From Prosthecobacter debontii (GTDB lineage Bacteria; Verrucomicrobiota; Verrucomicrobiia; Verrucomicrobiales; Akkermansiaceae), in the NCBI GenBank assembly GCA_945862245.1, contig CAMAXN010000003.1, positions 51,041 to 115,040 of the forward strand: 64,000 nt of DNA, written 5' to 3'. The notes below the pieces were generated by a model that saw nothing but the letters and a program-made list of their open reading frames with translations, did not search any database and was not told where the DNA came from. Made by a program: the position numbers and the translations under genes. Every line of letters begins with the position of its first letter. Position 1 is the stretch's first letter. Positions 8,289 through 17,413 of the stretch are shown here, in pieces.

Positions 8289-9251
8289 TTACGCGGCCTT
8301 GATCAGCCATTGGCCGAACTTCCTTGTGCCCTGGATGCCGCAATCCGTTTGGGCGCAAACTTCCACATCCCTAGCGAAATTCGCTAACTCCAGCCCCTCC
8401 TCGGCTCCCAGTACAAACACCGCCGTGCTGTATGCCCCCGCCTCCAGACACGATCCCGCAACCACTGTCACCGCCCGCATCCCGTTCGTCACCGGCCAGC
8501 CTGTCCGCGGATCGAGGATGTGCCCGTAACGTTTGCCATCGTGTGTGAAAAACCTTGCGTAGTCTCCCGAAGCTGAAACCGCACGATCGCTCACCGCCAG
8601 CCCGCCCCAGCAATTGCCCGGCTTGGCACCGTCCTCAATTCCCACGTGCCAGAACGGCTGTTTGCCATTTCCTCCCATCGCGAAGATATCACGGCCAAAA
8701 TCAACCAGCGCATCGGTGATGCCCCGCTCCGCCGCCATTCTCGCCACATAATCCACGGCATATTCCTTCCCGAATCCCCCGAAATCCAATCCCATCCCGC
8801 GCATCGGCAGGCGCACCGCGCCGGGTCTCCGCTCCAACTTCGACCATCCTGTGAGGGCGAGCGCCTCCGCCACCTCACCGTTCTCCGGCAGACGCTCACG
8901 CACCTTGCGCCAATCCCAAACCAGCTGTAGCGGCAGCAAGGTCGGATCAAGAATTCCTTTGGTGCGGCGATGCAGGCTCTCCGCAAGATCGAGCATGTGC
9001 GAGGTCTCGTCATCAATCCGCACCCAACGCTCGCCGGCCGCCGCATTGATTTTCGAAAGCTCCGAATCTTGGCGGTATCTGGAAAACTTCGCCTCGAATC
9101 CGCCTATCCATCCGAGCACATCCGCTCCGAATTGCCATGCATCGCAGTTATCCTCAAGGCGGAACTTGATCGAGCACGCCGTTCCCATCGCGGAGAATTC
9201 CAGATGACGTATCCCCGCTTCGTTCGCAGTCAATGGTTGTGCCGTTTCCAT
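8289..9251 (-). CDS. apbE: FAD:protein FMN transferase
   Basis: 320 aa. ApbE enzymes transfer FMN from FAD to a Thr/Ser of an extracytoplasmic protein through a phosphoester, using Mg2+. The FAD/Mg2+-binding segment is GLDFGGFGKEYAVDYVA (the DLGGIAKGYAVD-type motif) and the second signature is HILDPRTGWPV. The DFGRDIFAMGG segment is also in place. No signal peptide or lipobox precedes the fold: the start METAQPLTANEAG is hydrophilic and an in-frame TAG lies just upstream, so a longer N-terminus is excluded. This is odd because its likely targets are exported. It is 12 bp downstream of the DUF3570 gene, which carries a matching target-like motif. Confidence 0.92.
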   Translation of the reverse strand: METAQPLTANEAGIRHLEFSAMGTACSIKFRLEDNCDAWQFGADVLGWIGGFEAKFSRYRQDSELSKINAAAGERWVRIDDETSHMLDLAESLHRRTKGILDPTLLPLQLVWDWRKVRERLPENGEVAEALALTGWSKLERRPGAVRLPMRGMGLDFGGFGKEYAVDYVARMAAERGITDALVDFGRDIFAMGGNGKQPFWHVGIEDGAKPGNCWGGLAVSDRAVSASGDYARFFTHDGKRYGHILDPRTGWPVTNGMRAVTVVAGSCLEAGAYSTAVFVLGAEEGLELANFARDVEVCAQTDCGIQGTRKFGQWLIKAA

Positions 9252-9263
9252 ATTTTTCCCTGA

Positions 9264-10448
9264 CTAAAACTCCGCACTCAAACCGAAAGTCCAGATGTCG
9301 GCGCTCGGATAAGCCGCACCGGGCGCCACATCGCCACCGCCTCCGCTTGCGTTCATCATGTAGCGTTCGTAAGTGGCGTTTGCCGAAAAAACCTCGTTGA
9401 ACCTGAACCTTGCCCTGAGGCCGACGCTCACCGCGTCGAACGAGGATAGCCGGTAATCCGCCGAGTAGTTCAGCCCGCTTCCATCCGGATTCGCGGGCGG
9501 GGTTTCGATCGGCAGCCCGTCGAGGGATCTGACAAAAAAGTCCGCCGCCGACTGGTGGTAATAACGGAAAAAAGGAACCAGTTGAAGCTTCTCCCCCACC
9601 TGCTGCCGCCACTCGATCTGCAAGGTCTGGGAAAGGATGCCGAAGTCGTCGTTCGAGAACCTCAGCACCACGTCGACCGAGGCGTCTGCAGCCTCTACAT
9701 AGTGCCTGCCCTCGAACTGCAGCACCTGGCGGAAACGACTGTCCGGTCGATTCTCCGGACAGATGTTGTCCACCGGGATAAAAATGGTTCCGCCGAGCCC
9801 GTCCGGAAAGCCCACAATCTCAGTCCGCTGGATCACCTTGTAGGGGTCGCTCAGGTAGCCGTCGCTGTATCCCAAGGTCAGGTTGCAGGAGACCACCGTA
9901 TTCTTGTCGATGATCTGGCTGATTCCTGCAAAAAGGTCGTAGGTCTCTTTTCTCTGGTCCTCACGCCCGTCAAATACCGCGACATCATCGTCTAGATAAT
10001 TTAGTCCAAAGGTAAGTTCTGTGTTCTTCTGATTAAACTCGATCATGTCGCTCAGCGCCACGCCGTTGGAAATATAGTCGTTCTCTTTGCTACGCGAAAT
10101 TTCTAGCTCCACGCGGTGGTCGCCGAACTGCCTAGAAATTGCGCCGAGAAGACCATTCCGAACATCATATATCTCGGCGGAGAGGAAAGGCTGCAGCCCT
10201 CCTGGCAGGGCTCCCGTCGGCGAGGCACCACTGATCGCATCGTTGAGATACTGGAAACGAAAGGATGTCTCGTCATCGAATTCTATTTCACCGCGCAAGT
10301 AATATGACTCAACCCGGATCCGATCCGTACCCTCATCGTAAAACTGGTAGCTGGCATCCCAACGCATCGGCAGGTTTTGAATTTCTGCTCGCGCATGACC
10401 GCAAAACAAAGGCATCAAAATTAGTGGGCGGCTGGGATTTGTTTTCAT
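9264..10448 (-). CDS. DUF3570 outer-membrane-type protein with flavinylation-like motif
   Basis: 394 aa with an N-terminal export signal (about 1-21, ending near GHARA). The rest is rich in alternating beta strands with aromatic residues and ends in TFGLSAEF, as in outer-membrane beta-barrels, which suits DUF3570. Residues 70-78 read DAISGASPT, an excellent match to the D-x-x-[ST]-G-A-[ST]-x-[ST] motif on which ApbE places FMN. It is the first gene of the cassette and has a roughly 90-bp AT-rich leader between it and trpS, the likely promoter region. It may be a flavin-carrying barrel. Biochemical function is unknown. Confidence 0.82.
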   Translation of the reverse strand: MKTNPSRPLILMPLFCGHARAEIQNLPMRWDASYQFYDEGTDRIRVESYYLRGEIEFDDETSFRFQYLNDAISGASPTGALPGGLQPFLSAEIYDVRNGLLGAISRQFGDHRVELEISRSKENDYISNGVALSDMIEFNQKNTELTFGLNYLDDDVAVFDGREDQRKETYDLFAGISQIIDKNTVVSCNLTLGYSDGYLSDPYKVIQRTEIVGFPDGLGGTIFIPVDNICPENRPDSRFRQVLQFEGRHYVEAADASVDVVLRFSNDDFGILSQTLQIEWRQQVGEKLQLVPFFRYYHQSAADFFVRSLDGLPIETPPANPDGSGLNYSADYRLSSFDAVSVGLRARFRFNEVFSANATYERYMMNASGGGGDVAPGAAYPSADIWTFGLSAEF

Positions 10449-10537
10449 TTATGCTACTTTATAAAAGGCATGATTGGAAATTATAATAACGTACTATGAT
10501 GTGAGATGAACGCAAATATTTTATCTAATGAGCATGA

Positions 10538-11503
10538 TCAAATAAGGCCCACCGCTTTCCGGATGCGCGAGAGGGTTTTCGCCGCCTCATCGCGGGCGCG
10601 ATCCGCGCCTTTCTGCAGAACCTCATCCACGTATCCAAGATCCGCCGCCAGCTCGTCGCGGCGGGCACGCATCGGTGTGAAATGATCCCAATACGCGTCG
10701 GCGAGGCGCTTCTTGAAATCGCCGTAACCGATGCCGCCGGATTGGTGGTCGGCGATCATCTTTGCAAGGTCAGATTCCGATGCGAAAAGCTTGTAGAGTG
10801 CGATGACCGCGGAGTTCTCGGTCGGTTTCGGGTCTTCTACGGGTGTAGAGTCGGTGACGATTTTCATCACCAGCTTGCGCAATTTTTTCTCATCGCCGAA
10901 TAGGGGTAGAGCGTTGTCGTAGCTTTTGCTCATCTTTCGCCCGTCGAGGCCGATGACCAGTTCGGTCTCCTCTCGGATGATCGCCTCGGGCATCACCACG
11001 GTGCCTTCCCCATAGGTCTCGTTGAGCTTCGTCGCGAGGCTGCGCGTGACCTCAAGGTGCTGCTTCTGATCCTTTCCGACCGGCACCTTGTTCGAGTCGT
11101 AAAGCAAGATGTCCGCCGCCATCAGCACCGGGTAGGCGAAGAGCGCGTGGTTCGGGGAAATGCCCTGCGAGACCTTGTCCTTGTAGGAGTGACATTTGTT
11201 GAGCAGCGGCATCGGGCAGACGGTGGAAAGGATCCACGCCAGTTCGTTCACCTCAGGTACCGCGCTCTGACGGAAAAAGACTGATCTATCCGGATTCAGC
11301 CCGCAGGCGAGGAAATCGATGGCGAGTTCGCGGACATTTTCCCGCAGCGCCGCGGCATCGCGCCCTGACGTCATCGCATGGTAGTCCGCGATAAAATAAA
11401 AGCCCTCACCCTCCGCCTGGAGCTCCACGGCGGGCTTCATCGCGCCGAAGTAATTCCCGACATGTGGCTTCCCGCTCGGCTGCAATCCCGTCAAAATCCT
11501 CAT
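10538..11503 (-). CDS. trpS: Tryptophanyl-tRNA synthetase
   Basis: 321 aa from the ATG at 11503. A further upstream ATG would add an unlikely 12-residue tail. Class I signatures are clear: the HIGH-type motif is KPHVGN near the start (TGLQPSGKPHVGNYFG) and the KMSKS loop is GRKMSKSYDN. The enzyme charges tRNA-Trp with tryptophan in the cytoplasm. Length is normal for bacterial TrpRS. It is transcribed away from the UDP-glucuronate decarboxylase gene, leaving about 100 bp that must hold both promoters. Confidence 0.97.
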   Translation of the reverse strand: MRILTGLQPSGKPHVGNYFGAMKPAVELQAEGEGFYFIADYHAMTSGRDAAALRENVRELAIDFLACGLNPDRSVFFRQSAVPEVNELAWILSTVCPMPLLNKCHSYKDKVSQGISPNHALFAYPVLMAADILLYDSNKVPVGKDQKQHLEVTRSLATKLNETYGEGTVVMPEAIIREETELVIGLDGRKMSKSYDNALPLFGDEKKLRKLVMKIVTDSTPVEDPKPTENSAVIALYKLFASESDLAKMIADHQSGGIGYGDFKKRLADAYWDHFTPMRARRDELAADLGYVDEVLQKGADRARDEAAKTLSRIRKAVGLI

Positions 11504-11602
11504 GACCAAAACATGCCCCCCGCCCCTCCCCATGGTCAAGCATGGTGCGGAGCCTCTTGATTTGAGGTTTCATGTTTAGAGTTTTGGGTTTAAAATCGAC
11601 GG

Positions 11603-12538
11603 ATGCGAATCCTTATCACCGGCGGCGCGGGCTTTCTCGGCTCTCATCTATGCGAACGGCTATTAAACGAAGGCAACGAGGTAATCTGCCTTGATAATTA
11701 TTTCACTGGGCGGAAATGCAACATCGCTCACCTGCTTTCCAACCCGTATTTCGAGCTCGTTCGCCACGATGTGACGGAGCCGTTCAAGTTCGAGGTAGAC
11801 CGTATCTACAACCTCGCCTGCCCAGCCTCGCCTCCGCATTACCAGCACAACCCGATCAAGACGATCAAGACCTCTGTGCTCGGCGCGATACACACCCTTG
11901 GTCTCGCGAAACGCACCGGTGCTCGCGCATTTCAAGCATCCACCTCGGAGGTTTATGGCGATCCCGAAGTACATCCGCAGCCGGAAAGCTACAAGGGATC
12001 TGTGAATCCCATAGGTATCCGAGCTTGCTACGACGAGGGCAAACGCTGCGCGGAAACCCTGTTTTTCGACTACCACCGCCAGAACGGCGTGGATATCCGC
12101 GTCGTTCGCATTTTTAACACCTATGGCCCGCGCATGTTGCCGGATGACGGGCGTGTCGTCTCCAATTTTATCGTCCAAGCATTGCGCGGCGAGGATCTCA
12201 CCATTTACGGGGACGGCCTCCAGACCCGCTCGTTCTGTTACGTGGATGACCTCATTGAGGGCTTCATCCGCCTCATGGAAAAAGAGGGTATCACCGGTCC
12301 CGTGAACCTCGGTAACCCGGGTGAGTTTACCATGCTGGAATTGGCCGAGCTGGTGATAAAAAAGGTCGGTGGTAGATCCAAGCTTAGCCATTTTCCACTC
12401 CCAGGCGACGATCCGAAGCAGCGCCGCCCGGACATTCATCTCGCGCAGAATGAACTCGGTTGGGAGCCGACTGTAAAACTCGAGGACGGCCTCGACCCTA
12501 CCATCGAATATTTCCGCAAACTCCTTGTGCAGAGTTGA
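11603..12538 (+). CDS. uxs: UDP-glucuronate decarboxylase (UDP-xylose synthase)
   Basis: 311 aa extended SDR protein. The NAD-binding motif GGAGFLGS is at residues 7-14 and the catalytic pair is Tyr143/Lys147 in ACYDEGKR, with the upstream Ser/Thr in [24 protein letters not shown] is characteristic of UXS enzymes. The reaction converts UDP-glucuronate to UDP-xylose and CO2, supplying xylose for surface polysaccharide. The bifunctional ArnA type is excluded because there is no formyltransferase domain. No glycosyltransferase cluster surrounds it. Confidence 0.93.
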   Translation: MRILITGGAGFLGSHLCERLLNEGNEVICLDNYFTGRKCNIAHLLSNPYFELVRHDVTEPFKFEVDRIYNLACPASPPHYQHNPIKTIKTSVLGAIHTLGLAKRTGARAFQASTSEVYGDPEVHPQPESYKGSVNPIGIRACYDEGKRCAETLFFDYHRQNGVDIRVVRIFNTYGPRMLPDDGRVVSNFIVQALRGEDLTIYGDGLQTRSFCYVDDLIEGFIRLMEKEGITGPVNLGNPGEFTMLELAELVIKKVGGRSKLSHFPLPGDDPKQRRPDIHLAQNELGWEPTVKLEDGLDPTIEYFRKLLVQS

Positions 12539-12711
12539 TCTGATCTTCACCGCCGTTTTCGGTTGTGGCAAAATGGCCTTACTTACTCAAAATTATCGCC
12601 TCTCTAACGAACGCTGTCGGATCACCGTCGCAAACTCTATTTACGAAGCCCATGGTAACTTCAAGGTAAACCCACAGTTGTCGAATGGTAGAAAGCGGAT
12701 ACCTTGATGTT

Positions 12712-13428
12712 ATGCAGTTTTTCAAGAAACTCCTTTTTTTCGCTGCCCTCACATCTCCGCTCGCGGCACAAACACCCGACGCGGTTACCATCCTCGCCGG
12801 AGCGCGCCTTGCGGCAACACTCACACAACTAGACAAGGGTCTTGAAGGCACCCTCACAAAAGGCAGTAAAAAAATCCCCATCACTCTTTTCCTCAAGGGA
12901 AAGGACATTCAGTTTCAATTCACCGAGGACGAAAAGCCGCGTATCTTCCACATGCGTCTCGCTGATGAAAAGTTCCAACTCTTTGAGATCATCGATGGCG
13001 ATACGGTGGATTTCCCGTCGGAAAAACTCATCGAGTCCATCGCCGGTACCGACCTTACCTATGAGGATCTGGCCCTACGCTTTTTTTATTGGCCCAACCC
13101 GAAGCTCGAGGGCAAAGGTAGCGTCAGCGGGCAGGAATGCTACCGCTTGCGTCTGGATAAACCCAAGAATACCCCCGGGCGCTACCAAGGCGTTTATGTT
13201 TGGGTTCATACCAAATTCGGAGCTTTCATGCGAATCAAGGGGCACGATGCCAACGGCGGGCTCATCAAGGAATTCCAAGTGGAGGATGTTATGAAAGTCT
13301 CCGATAATGTATGGGTTCTCGAAAAAATGCAGGTTGCTACCCACGACCCCAAAACCAACCGCCGCGTATCCATCACTGACTTGATTTTCAAAAAGCCCTC
13401 TGGCAAAGTGCCTAAGGGTCTGCGTTAA
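12712..13428 (+). CDS. Outer-membrane lipoprotein-sorting (LolA-like) family protein
   Basis: 238 aa from the ATG at 12712 (MQFFKKLLFFAALTSPLAAQ), which gives a proper signal peptide; an ATG 27 bases upstream adds a hydrophilic tail and is less likely. The mature part has the strand pattern and phrases of the LolA-like domain common in Verrucomicrobia (YEDLALRFFYWPNPKLEG, GQECYRLRL, MRIKGHDANG). It is probably periplasmic and binds a lipid or lipoprotein acyl chain. It stands alone between two intergenic spaces; the 170 bp upstream show nothing recognisable. Confidence 0.78.
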   Translation: MQFFKKLLFFAALTSPLAAQTPDAVTILAGARLAATLTQLDKGLEGTLTKGSKKIPITLFLKGKDIQFQFTEDEKPRIFHMRLADEKFQLFEIIDGDTVDFPSEKLIESIAGTDLTYEDLALRFFYWPNPKLEGKGSVSGQECYRLRLDKPKNTPGRYQGVYVWVHTKFGAFMRIKGHDANGGLIKEFQVEDVMKVSDNVWVLEKMQVATHDPKTNRRVSITDLIFKKPSGKVPKGLR

Positions 13429-13641
13429 ACACAGTAGGCAGCAGAGCCTCAGGTTTTTCGGAAGGTAATCTGGAGTTTGCCAAGTTGGGTCACCCTCTGA
13501 CAGTTGACCCCAGTATTTGCTAAGGCTACAGCGGGCAGCAAGTCTACCTCGCGGAAAAACGTATTTAGCAATTCAAGTCAGACCGATTTTCATACTCTTG
13601 AATCTTGCCAGCCGCACCGAACCAGTCTTGCCTTGCCTTCG
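13429..13641. other. Intergenic stretch with a FAKATAG-coding short repeat-like segment
   Basis: About 210 bp. Bases around 13510-13540 would encode VFAKATAGSK, a phrase that often appears as a spurious N-terminal extension in environmental bacterial genomes and probably marks a short dispersed repeat rather than a gene. Only one copy is in this window, so repetition cannot be shown here. Nothing else is seen. Confidence 0.35.
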
Positions 13642-14613
13642 ATGAACGCAGACGCCCGACAAGATTTCGCTTTGGCGTTCCTTGGCATCCTTTTCGAGGG
13701 TGCTCCTTTTATCCTGCTGGGGACTCTGATCAGCGGGTTCATCGACATCTACCTGCCCGCTGGGACGATGGATCGTTTCCTCCCAAAGAACCGCAACCTT
13801 GCCGTCCTTGTTTCTGGATTGCTCGGCGCCGTATTTCCGGTATGCGAATGCGCTGTCGTACCGGTGATCCGGCGGCTTGTCGGAAAAGGGCTACCGCTCG
13901 GTTGTGCACTGACCTATATGCTCGCAGCCCCGATAGTGAACCCTATCACCGCGCTGAGCACATGGAAAGCATTTCAAGGTCAGGCCCCATGGGCTATGAC
14001 AGGCGGGCGCATGTTGCTGGGTTATCTTATCGCTGTCGGCGTGGGGCTGGTTGTCACGCGTATTGCGTTGCATCGAGTCCTGCGAAAATCCATCGCGGAT
14101 TCCATTGAGAATAAGCCCTATGAGTCGCATTCCAACTGTGGCCACGACCATTCTCACGATCCCGATCATAACCCTAAAAAACCAGACGACTCTCGCCTAA
14201 TCGCGGCGATGCGTTCGGCGCAGAAAGACTTTGTCGATGTGGGCATCTATTTCACTATTGGTGTGGCCATCACCGCGCTTTTCAACACCGGTATTGCCCC
14301 CGGCGCGATCTGGCTGGATAGCCTTGCGGGGAATCCCGCTGCCGCGCCCGCCGCGTTGATGGCGCTCGCCTTCATCCTCAGCCTCTGCAGCACCTCGGAT
14401 GCGTTCATTGCCGCTACCCTTGCCAAGTTCACATGGAGCGCCAAGCTCGCCTTCCTCGTCTTTGGCCCTATGCTCGATGTGAAGTTAATTTTCCTCTATC
14501 AGAGTGTCCTTCGCCGGAAATTCATTATGGTTATGGCGCTATCCGTCTTCGCCTTCATATGGGTTTTCGCGGTGGCATGGGAATCGTGGTTCGGAAAGGT
14601 GGTGCTGCCATGA
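13642..14613 (+). CDS. Putative metal permease (UPF0718/ArsP_1 type) with His-rich loop
   Basis: 323 aa from the ATG at 13642; upstream in-frame ATGs run through a non-hydrophobic repeat-like region. About eight hydrophobic segments predict an inner-membrane protein. FPVCECAVVPV is the Cys-x-Cys signature of this permease family, and LAAPIVNPI and LSLCSTSDAFIAA are the matching conserved turns of the two halves. A cytoplasmic loop reads CGHDHSHDPDHN, suggesting binding of zinc or another transition metal. The stop overlaps the start of the next gene (ATGA), so the two are translationally coupled and probably form one transporter. The direction and ion are not known. Confidence 0.88.
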   Translation: MNADARQDFALAFLGILFEGAPFILLGTLISGFIDIYLPAGTMDRFLPKNRNLAVLVSGLLGAVFPVCECAVVPVIRRLVGKGLPLGCALTYMLAAPIVNPITALSTWKAFQGQAPWAMTGGRMLLGYLIAVGVGLVVTRIALHRVLRKSIADSIENKPYESHSNCGHDHSHDPDHNPKKPDDSRLIAAMRSAQKDFVDVGIYFTIGVAITALFNTGIAPGAIWLDSLAGNPAAAPAALMALAFILSLCSTSDAFIAATLAKFTWSAKLAFLVFGPMLDVKLIFLYQSVLRRKFIMVMALSVFAFIWVFAVAWESWFGKVVLP

Positions 14614-15431
14614 ACTCCGTGTTGCGCCGCGTATTCTTTTCCCTTGCCGTCCTGCTTTGGGCGGCGGTGATACTGTATTTCTACCAATCTGGCCGCATTG
14701 TAAAATACCTCGCGCCGGACTTCCGTGAAATTGCGCTGGCGGGCGGACTTGGACTCGCGGTGCTTGGTCTTTTCAACCTCCTCACTGCACATCGCAAGGG
14801 CGATTGCGGCCATGACCACGGTGAGGGCGAGAAACACGACCACGACCATGAGGACCGCGACATGAGCCCGCTCGCTTCTCTGATTTTGATGACTCTGCCG
14901 GTAGGTTTCTCCGCTGCTTGGACGCAGGATTCCTTCTCGCAGGCCACTCTAGCACGCAAAGGTCTTTACGATAACCTCCAGCTCTCGGAAACGCCTTACC
15001 TTGCCTCTGCCTTTTCCGCACCAACGCGCGAAGAGATCGAGAATACCCATAGCAAGACCGCCGACGGATACCTGCAGTTTAGCCTCATGGAGCTGTTTTT
15101 TGCCACCGGCGATAGGGAGCTGCAGGATGTGATCGGCGGTATGCAGGTCGAGACAGAAGGCCGTATCGTGGAGGAAAAGAACGATAACCCGAACGGCACC
15201 CGCATGAGGCTTTACCGTATGTTCATGACCTGCTGCGTGGCTGATTCCAGCGCTATACCGATCATTCTGGAGTTCGGCAAGGAACCGCCCTTGCTCCCGG
15301 ACAATGGCTGGGTGCAAGTGGCAGGAACAATGACTTTTCCTGAGGAAAACGGCACGCTCAAGGCAGTGCTGCAAGTCAACCGCGCCACCGCCGCTGATGT
15401 GCCGATGGAAGAAAAGTTTTTGCGGAGATGA
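14610..15431 (+). CDS. DUF1980/TIGR03943-type permease subunit with His-rich linker
   Basis: 273 aa. The start at 14610 overlaps the upstream stop in an ATGA. Two hydrophobic segments (about 8-25 and 38-58) are followed by a His/Asp-rich linker, GHDHGEGEKHDHDHEDRD, and then another hydrophobic stretch. The C-terminal part lies outside the membrane and has RMFMTCCVADSSAIPI with a Cys pair typical of this family. These proteins always pair with UPF0718 permeases, as here, and in other bacteria such pairs are linked to zinc or other metal stress. No Zur-like operator was recognised upstream. Confidence 0.85.
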   Translation: MNSVLRRVFFSLAVLLWAAVILYFYQSGRIVKYLAPDFREIALAGGLGLAVLGLFNLLTAHRKGDCGHDHGEGEKHDHDHEDRDMSPLASLILMTLPVGFSAAWTQDSFSQATLARKGLYDNLQLSETPYLASAFSAPTREEIENTHSKTADGYLQFSLMELFFATGDRELQDVIGGMQVETEGRIVEEKNDNPNGTRMRLYRMFMTCCVADSSAIPIILEFGKEPPLLPDNGWVQVAGTMTFPEENGTLKAVLQVNRATAADVPMEEKFLRR

Positions 15432-15494
15432 CACGACGTGGACGGGCGGGTGAATCTGAAAGTTGTGTGCAAAAGCTGCGCGAGCAGCATTCGA

Positions 15495-15661
15495 GGGGAG
15501 CGCACGCGCCATCGCGTGCTGTTTCCGGCGCCCACGCCGGAAACTTGGCCGGAACTAACGGATGGGATCGAACCATGATCCCAAAGCGATACCGAACCCC
15601 ATTTCCAGCCGCCGGGCAGCGAGGGCGCAGCCCGGAACACGCGAGGGCGCGTGTGCTCCCC
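15495..15661 (+). repeat. Dispersed 167-bp element with terminal inverted repeats, copy 1
   Basis: The element starts GGGGAGCGCACGCG and ends CGCGTGTGCTCCCC; the ends are imperfect inverted repeats of about 25 bp. Just inside each end is a further GC-rich dyad (CCGGCGCCCACGCCGG and CCGGGCAGCG...CAGCCCGG). A second copy in the same orientation lies at 23245-23410 with almost the same length. It carries no gene of its own. The form is that of a MITE or a structured intergenic repeat. It lies between the permease pair and xerC. Confidence 0.8.
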
Positions 15662-15780
15662 CCTTCGGCTTTGCCGACTATATGCGGAATGATATTGGCG
15701 ATCTCCGCATTGATTCGCAGTCGAATAGCAAAACGGCGCTTACGAATTGAAAACCAACCGTCATTATAGTAATTTCATCC

Positions 15781-16716
15781 ATGCCTTTGGAATTCGTCAA
15801 GCCTACCACACCCACCTTCGCGCGGATACCGGATGAAGATACGGCGCGTTTCCTAGAGTTCCAGAAAACTGAGAAGAATGCCTCGCCGCTGACCTTGCGG
15901 AACTATGCCGCCGCGCTGGGTGAGTATCTGGAGTGGCGAGCTGATGCTTTCGAGACCTGGCGCAAGGAAACTGGTAACAATTTCCGCGAATATCTTCATA
16001 ACCTGATGAAGCGCGATTTAAAGCGTACCACAATTCGCCTGCGCTTTGCGGCGCTAAGGTCGTTTTACAAATACCTCGTGTTGAGGCGCGGCCTCGAGAA
16101 AAGCCCTGTGGCGGAGGTGCGCATGCCGAAGCTGGAGCGTAATCTGCCAGTTGTGTTGAGCATCAAACAGATGGAGAATCTGCTAGACGCACCTTTGAAA
16201 GAGGATGTTGCTGCAAAAGGACCGCCTTGGTTAAAATTTCGAGATGCCGCCATCCTTGAGCTTTTCTATTCCTGCGGTCTACGGATTTCCGAGTTACTTG
16301 GGTTGGATGTGGTAGATGTGGATTTTGTGGACGAAGTAGTCAGGGTGCAGGGAAAGGGTCGAAAATACCGCATCGTGCCGGTCGGCGACGCCGCGATGCG
16401 GGCGATACAAAAATATCGTCAAGAGGCGGCGGTGACGAACGGACCGCTGTTCCGCAGCGTGCGTGGCCTGCGTATCACACAGCAGGCTGTGGATCTAATG
16501 CTGAGAAAATACCTAAAGCTCAGCGGTGTGCCCTTCGCCGCAAGCCCGCACAAGCTTCGGCACAGTTTCGCTACTCATATGCTTGACGCAGGTGCGGATT
16601 TGCGAAGCGTGCAGGAACTACTTGGTCATGCCTCTCTATCCACCACTCAGATATACACCCACGTGACCAAGGAACGCTTGAAGACGGCTTATGACGATGC
16701 TCATCCCCGCGCGTGA
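15781..16716 (+). CDS. xerC: Site-specific tyrosine recombinase XerC/XerD type
   Basis: 311 aa. The N-terminal SAM-like DNA-binding domain (about 20-110) is followed by the catalytic domain. The catalytic set is complete: Arg168 (CGLRISELLG), Lys192 (GKGRKYR), His257 and Arg260 (HKLRH), His283 (LGHASLSTTQ) and nucleophile Tyr292 (IYTHV). The length and motifs fit the chromosome-dimer-resolving Xer recombinases, not phage integrases, which are usually longer and sit beside att sites. It is monocistronic apart from a close downstream SGNH gene. Confidence 0.9.
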   Translation: MPLEFVKPTTPTFARIPDEDTARFLEFQKTEKNASPLTLRNYAAALGEYLEWRADAFETWRKETGNNFREYLHNLMKRDLKRTTIRLRFAALRSFYKYLVLRRGLEKSPVAEVRMPKLERNLPVVLSIKQMENLLDAPLKEDVAAKGPPWLKFRDAAILELFYSCGLRISELLGLDVVDVDFVDEVVRVQGKGRKYRIVPVGDAAMRAIQKYRQEAAVTNGPLFRSVRGLRITQQAVDLMLRKYLKLSGVPFAASPHKLRHSFATHMLDAGADLRSVQELLGHASLSTTQIYTHVTKERLKTAYDDAHPRA

Positions 16717-16732
16717 GACCCTTTTCCGCAAA

Positions 16733-17413
16733 ATGACCGTTATTGCTAAAATCCTTGGATTTTTCGGCCTTTCAAGCTGCGGCCTGCCGCCAGTTCCTAA
16801 CGAACCCGTGAGTCTCCATGATGTGAGTAAAAAAGAAGAGGTAGCCGTTTTTTTCATCGGCAACAGCTACAGCTTCGACGTGCCGAAAAAGTTTCGGAAA
16901 ATCGCTGAATCGCGCGGGCGGAAAGTTCGTTTCGGGCACTCGACCTTTAGCGGCTGGACGCTCGCAAAGCACGCGGCGCATTTGCCTACCCTTGAAAAAC
17001 TTAGGCAAGGGAAATGGCATGTGGTTGTGATCCAAGAGTATAGCCTAGTGCCTGCGCAAGACGAAAGGATGCGGAGGATGGTCATGGATCCGGCTATCAG
17101 TTTTTTCGTTTCCGAAGCGCGGGCGTTAGGAGCGGTGCCTCTGCTTTACCAGACATGGGGACGGCGGGATGGTGATCCAAATTTTCCCGGCGATGATTTC
17201 ATCAGTATGAACTCCCGTGTTCGCAAAGGCTACCTCGCAGCGTCGCACATCGCGGGCGGTGTGACCATCGTCCCGGCGGGCGACGCCTGGGAGCGTGAGT
17301 TCGTGGCGGGGCGTGGTAGTGATCTCTTTTTAGAGGACGGCAGTCACCCTAGTTCCTACGGTAACGAGATTACAGCACGAGAGTTTTACCGCGTAATTTT
17401 CTGCGTGGACTAG
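16733..17413 (+). CDS. SGNH-like (DUF4886-type) lipoprotein
   Basis: 226 aa from the ATG at 16733 (MTVIAKILGFFGLSSCG). The hydrophobic stretch ends in the lipobox LSSC, so it is probably a lipoprotein. FFIGNSYSFD matches the G-N-S block I of DUF4886-like SGNH proteins, and DGSHPSSYG near the C-terminus provides the Asp/His pair. The substrate is unknown. An earlier ATG at 16691 would overlap the xerC 3' end and lacks a signal peptide. Its TAG stop overlaps the stop of the convergent DUF2017 gene in a shared CTAG. Confidence 0.7.
   Translation: MTVIAKILGFFGLSSCGLPPVPNEPVSLHDVSKKEEVAVFFIGNSYSFDVPKKFRKIAESRGRKVRFGHSTFSGWTLAKHAAHLPTLEKLRQGKWHVVVIQEYSLVPAQDERMRRMVMDPAISFFVSEARALGAVPLLYQTWGRRDGDPNFPGDDFISMNSRVRKGYLAASHIAGGVTIVPAGDAWEREFVAGRGSDLFLEDGSHPSSYGNEITAREFYRVIFCVD

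Noticed and set aside
11663..12571. 302-codon minus-strand ORF opposite the UDP-glucuronate decarboxylase gene
   Set aside because: Shadow ORF; the plus-strand SDR motifs are complete.
15781..16716. Phage or island integrase
   Set aside because: Length and motifs fit housekeeping XerC/D; no tRNA, att repeat or cargo genes adjoin it.
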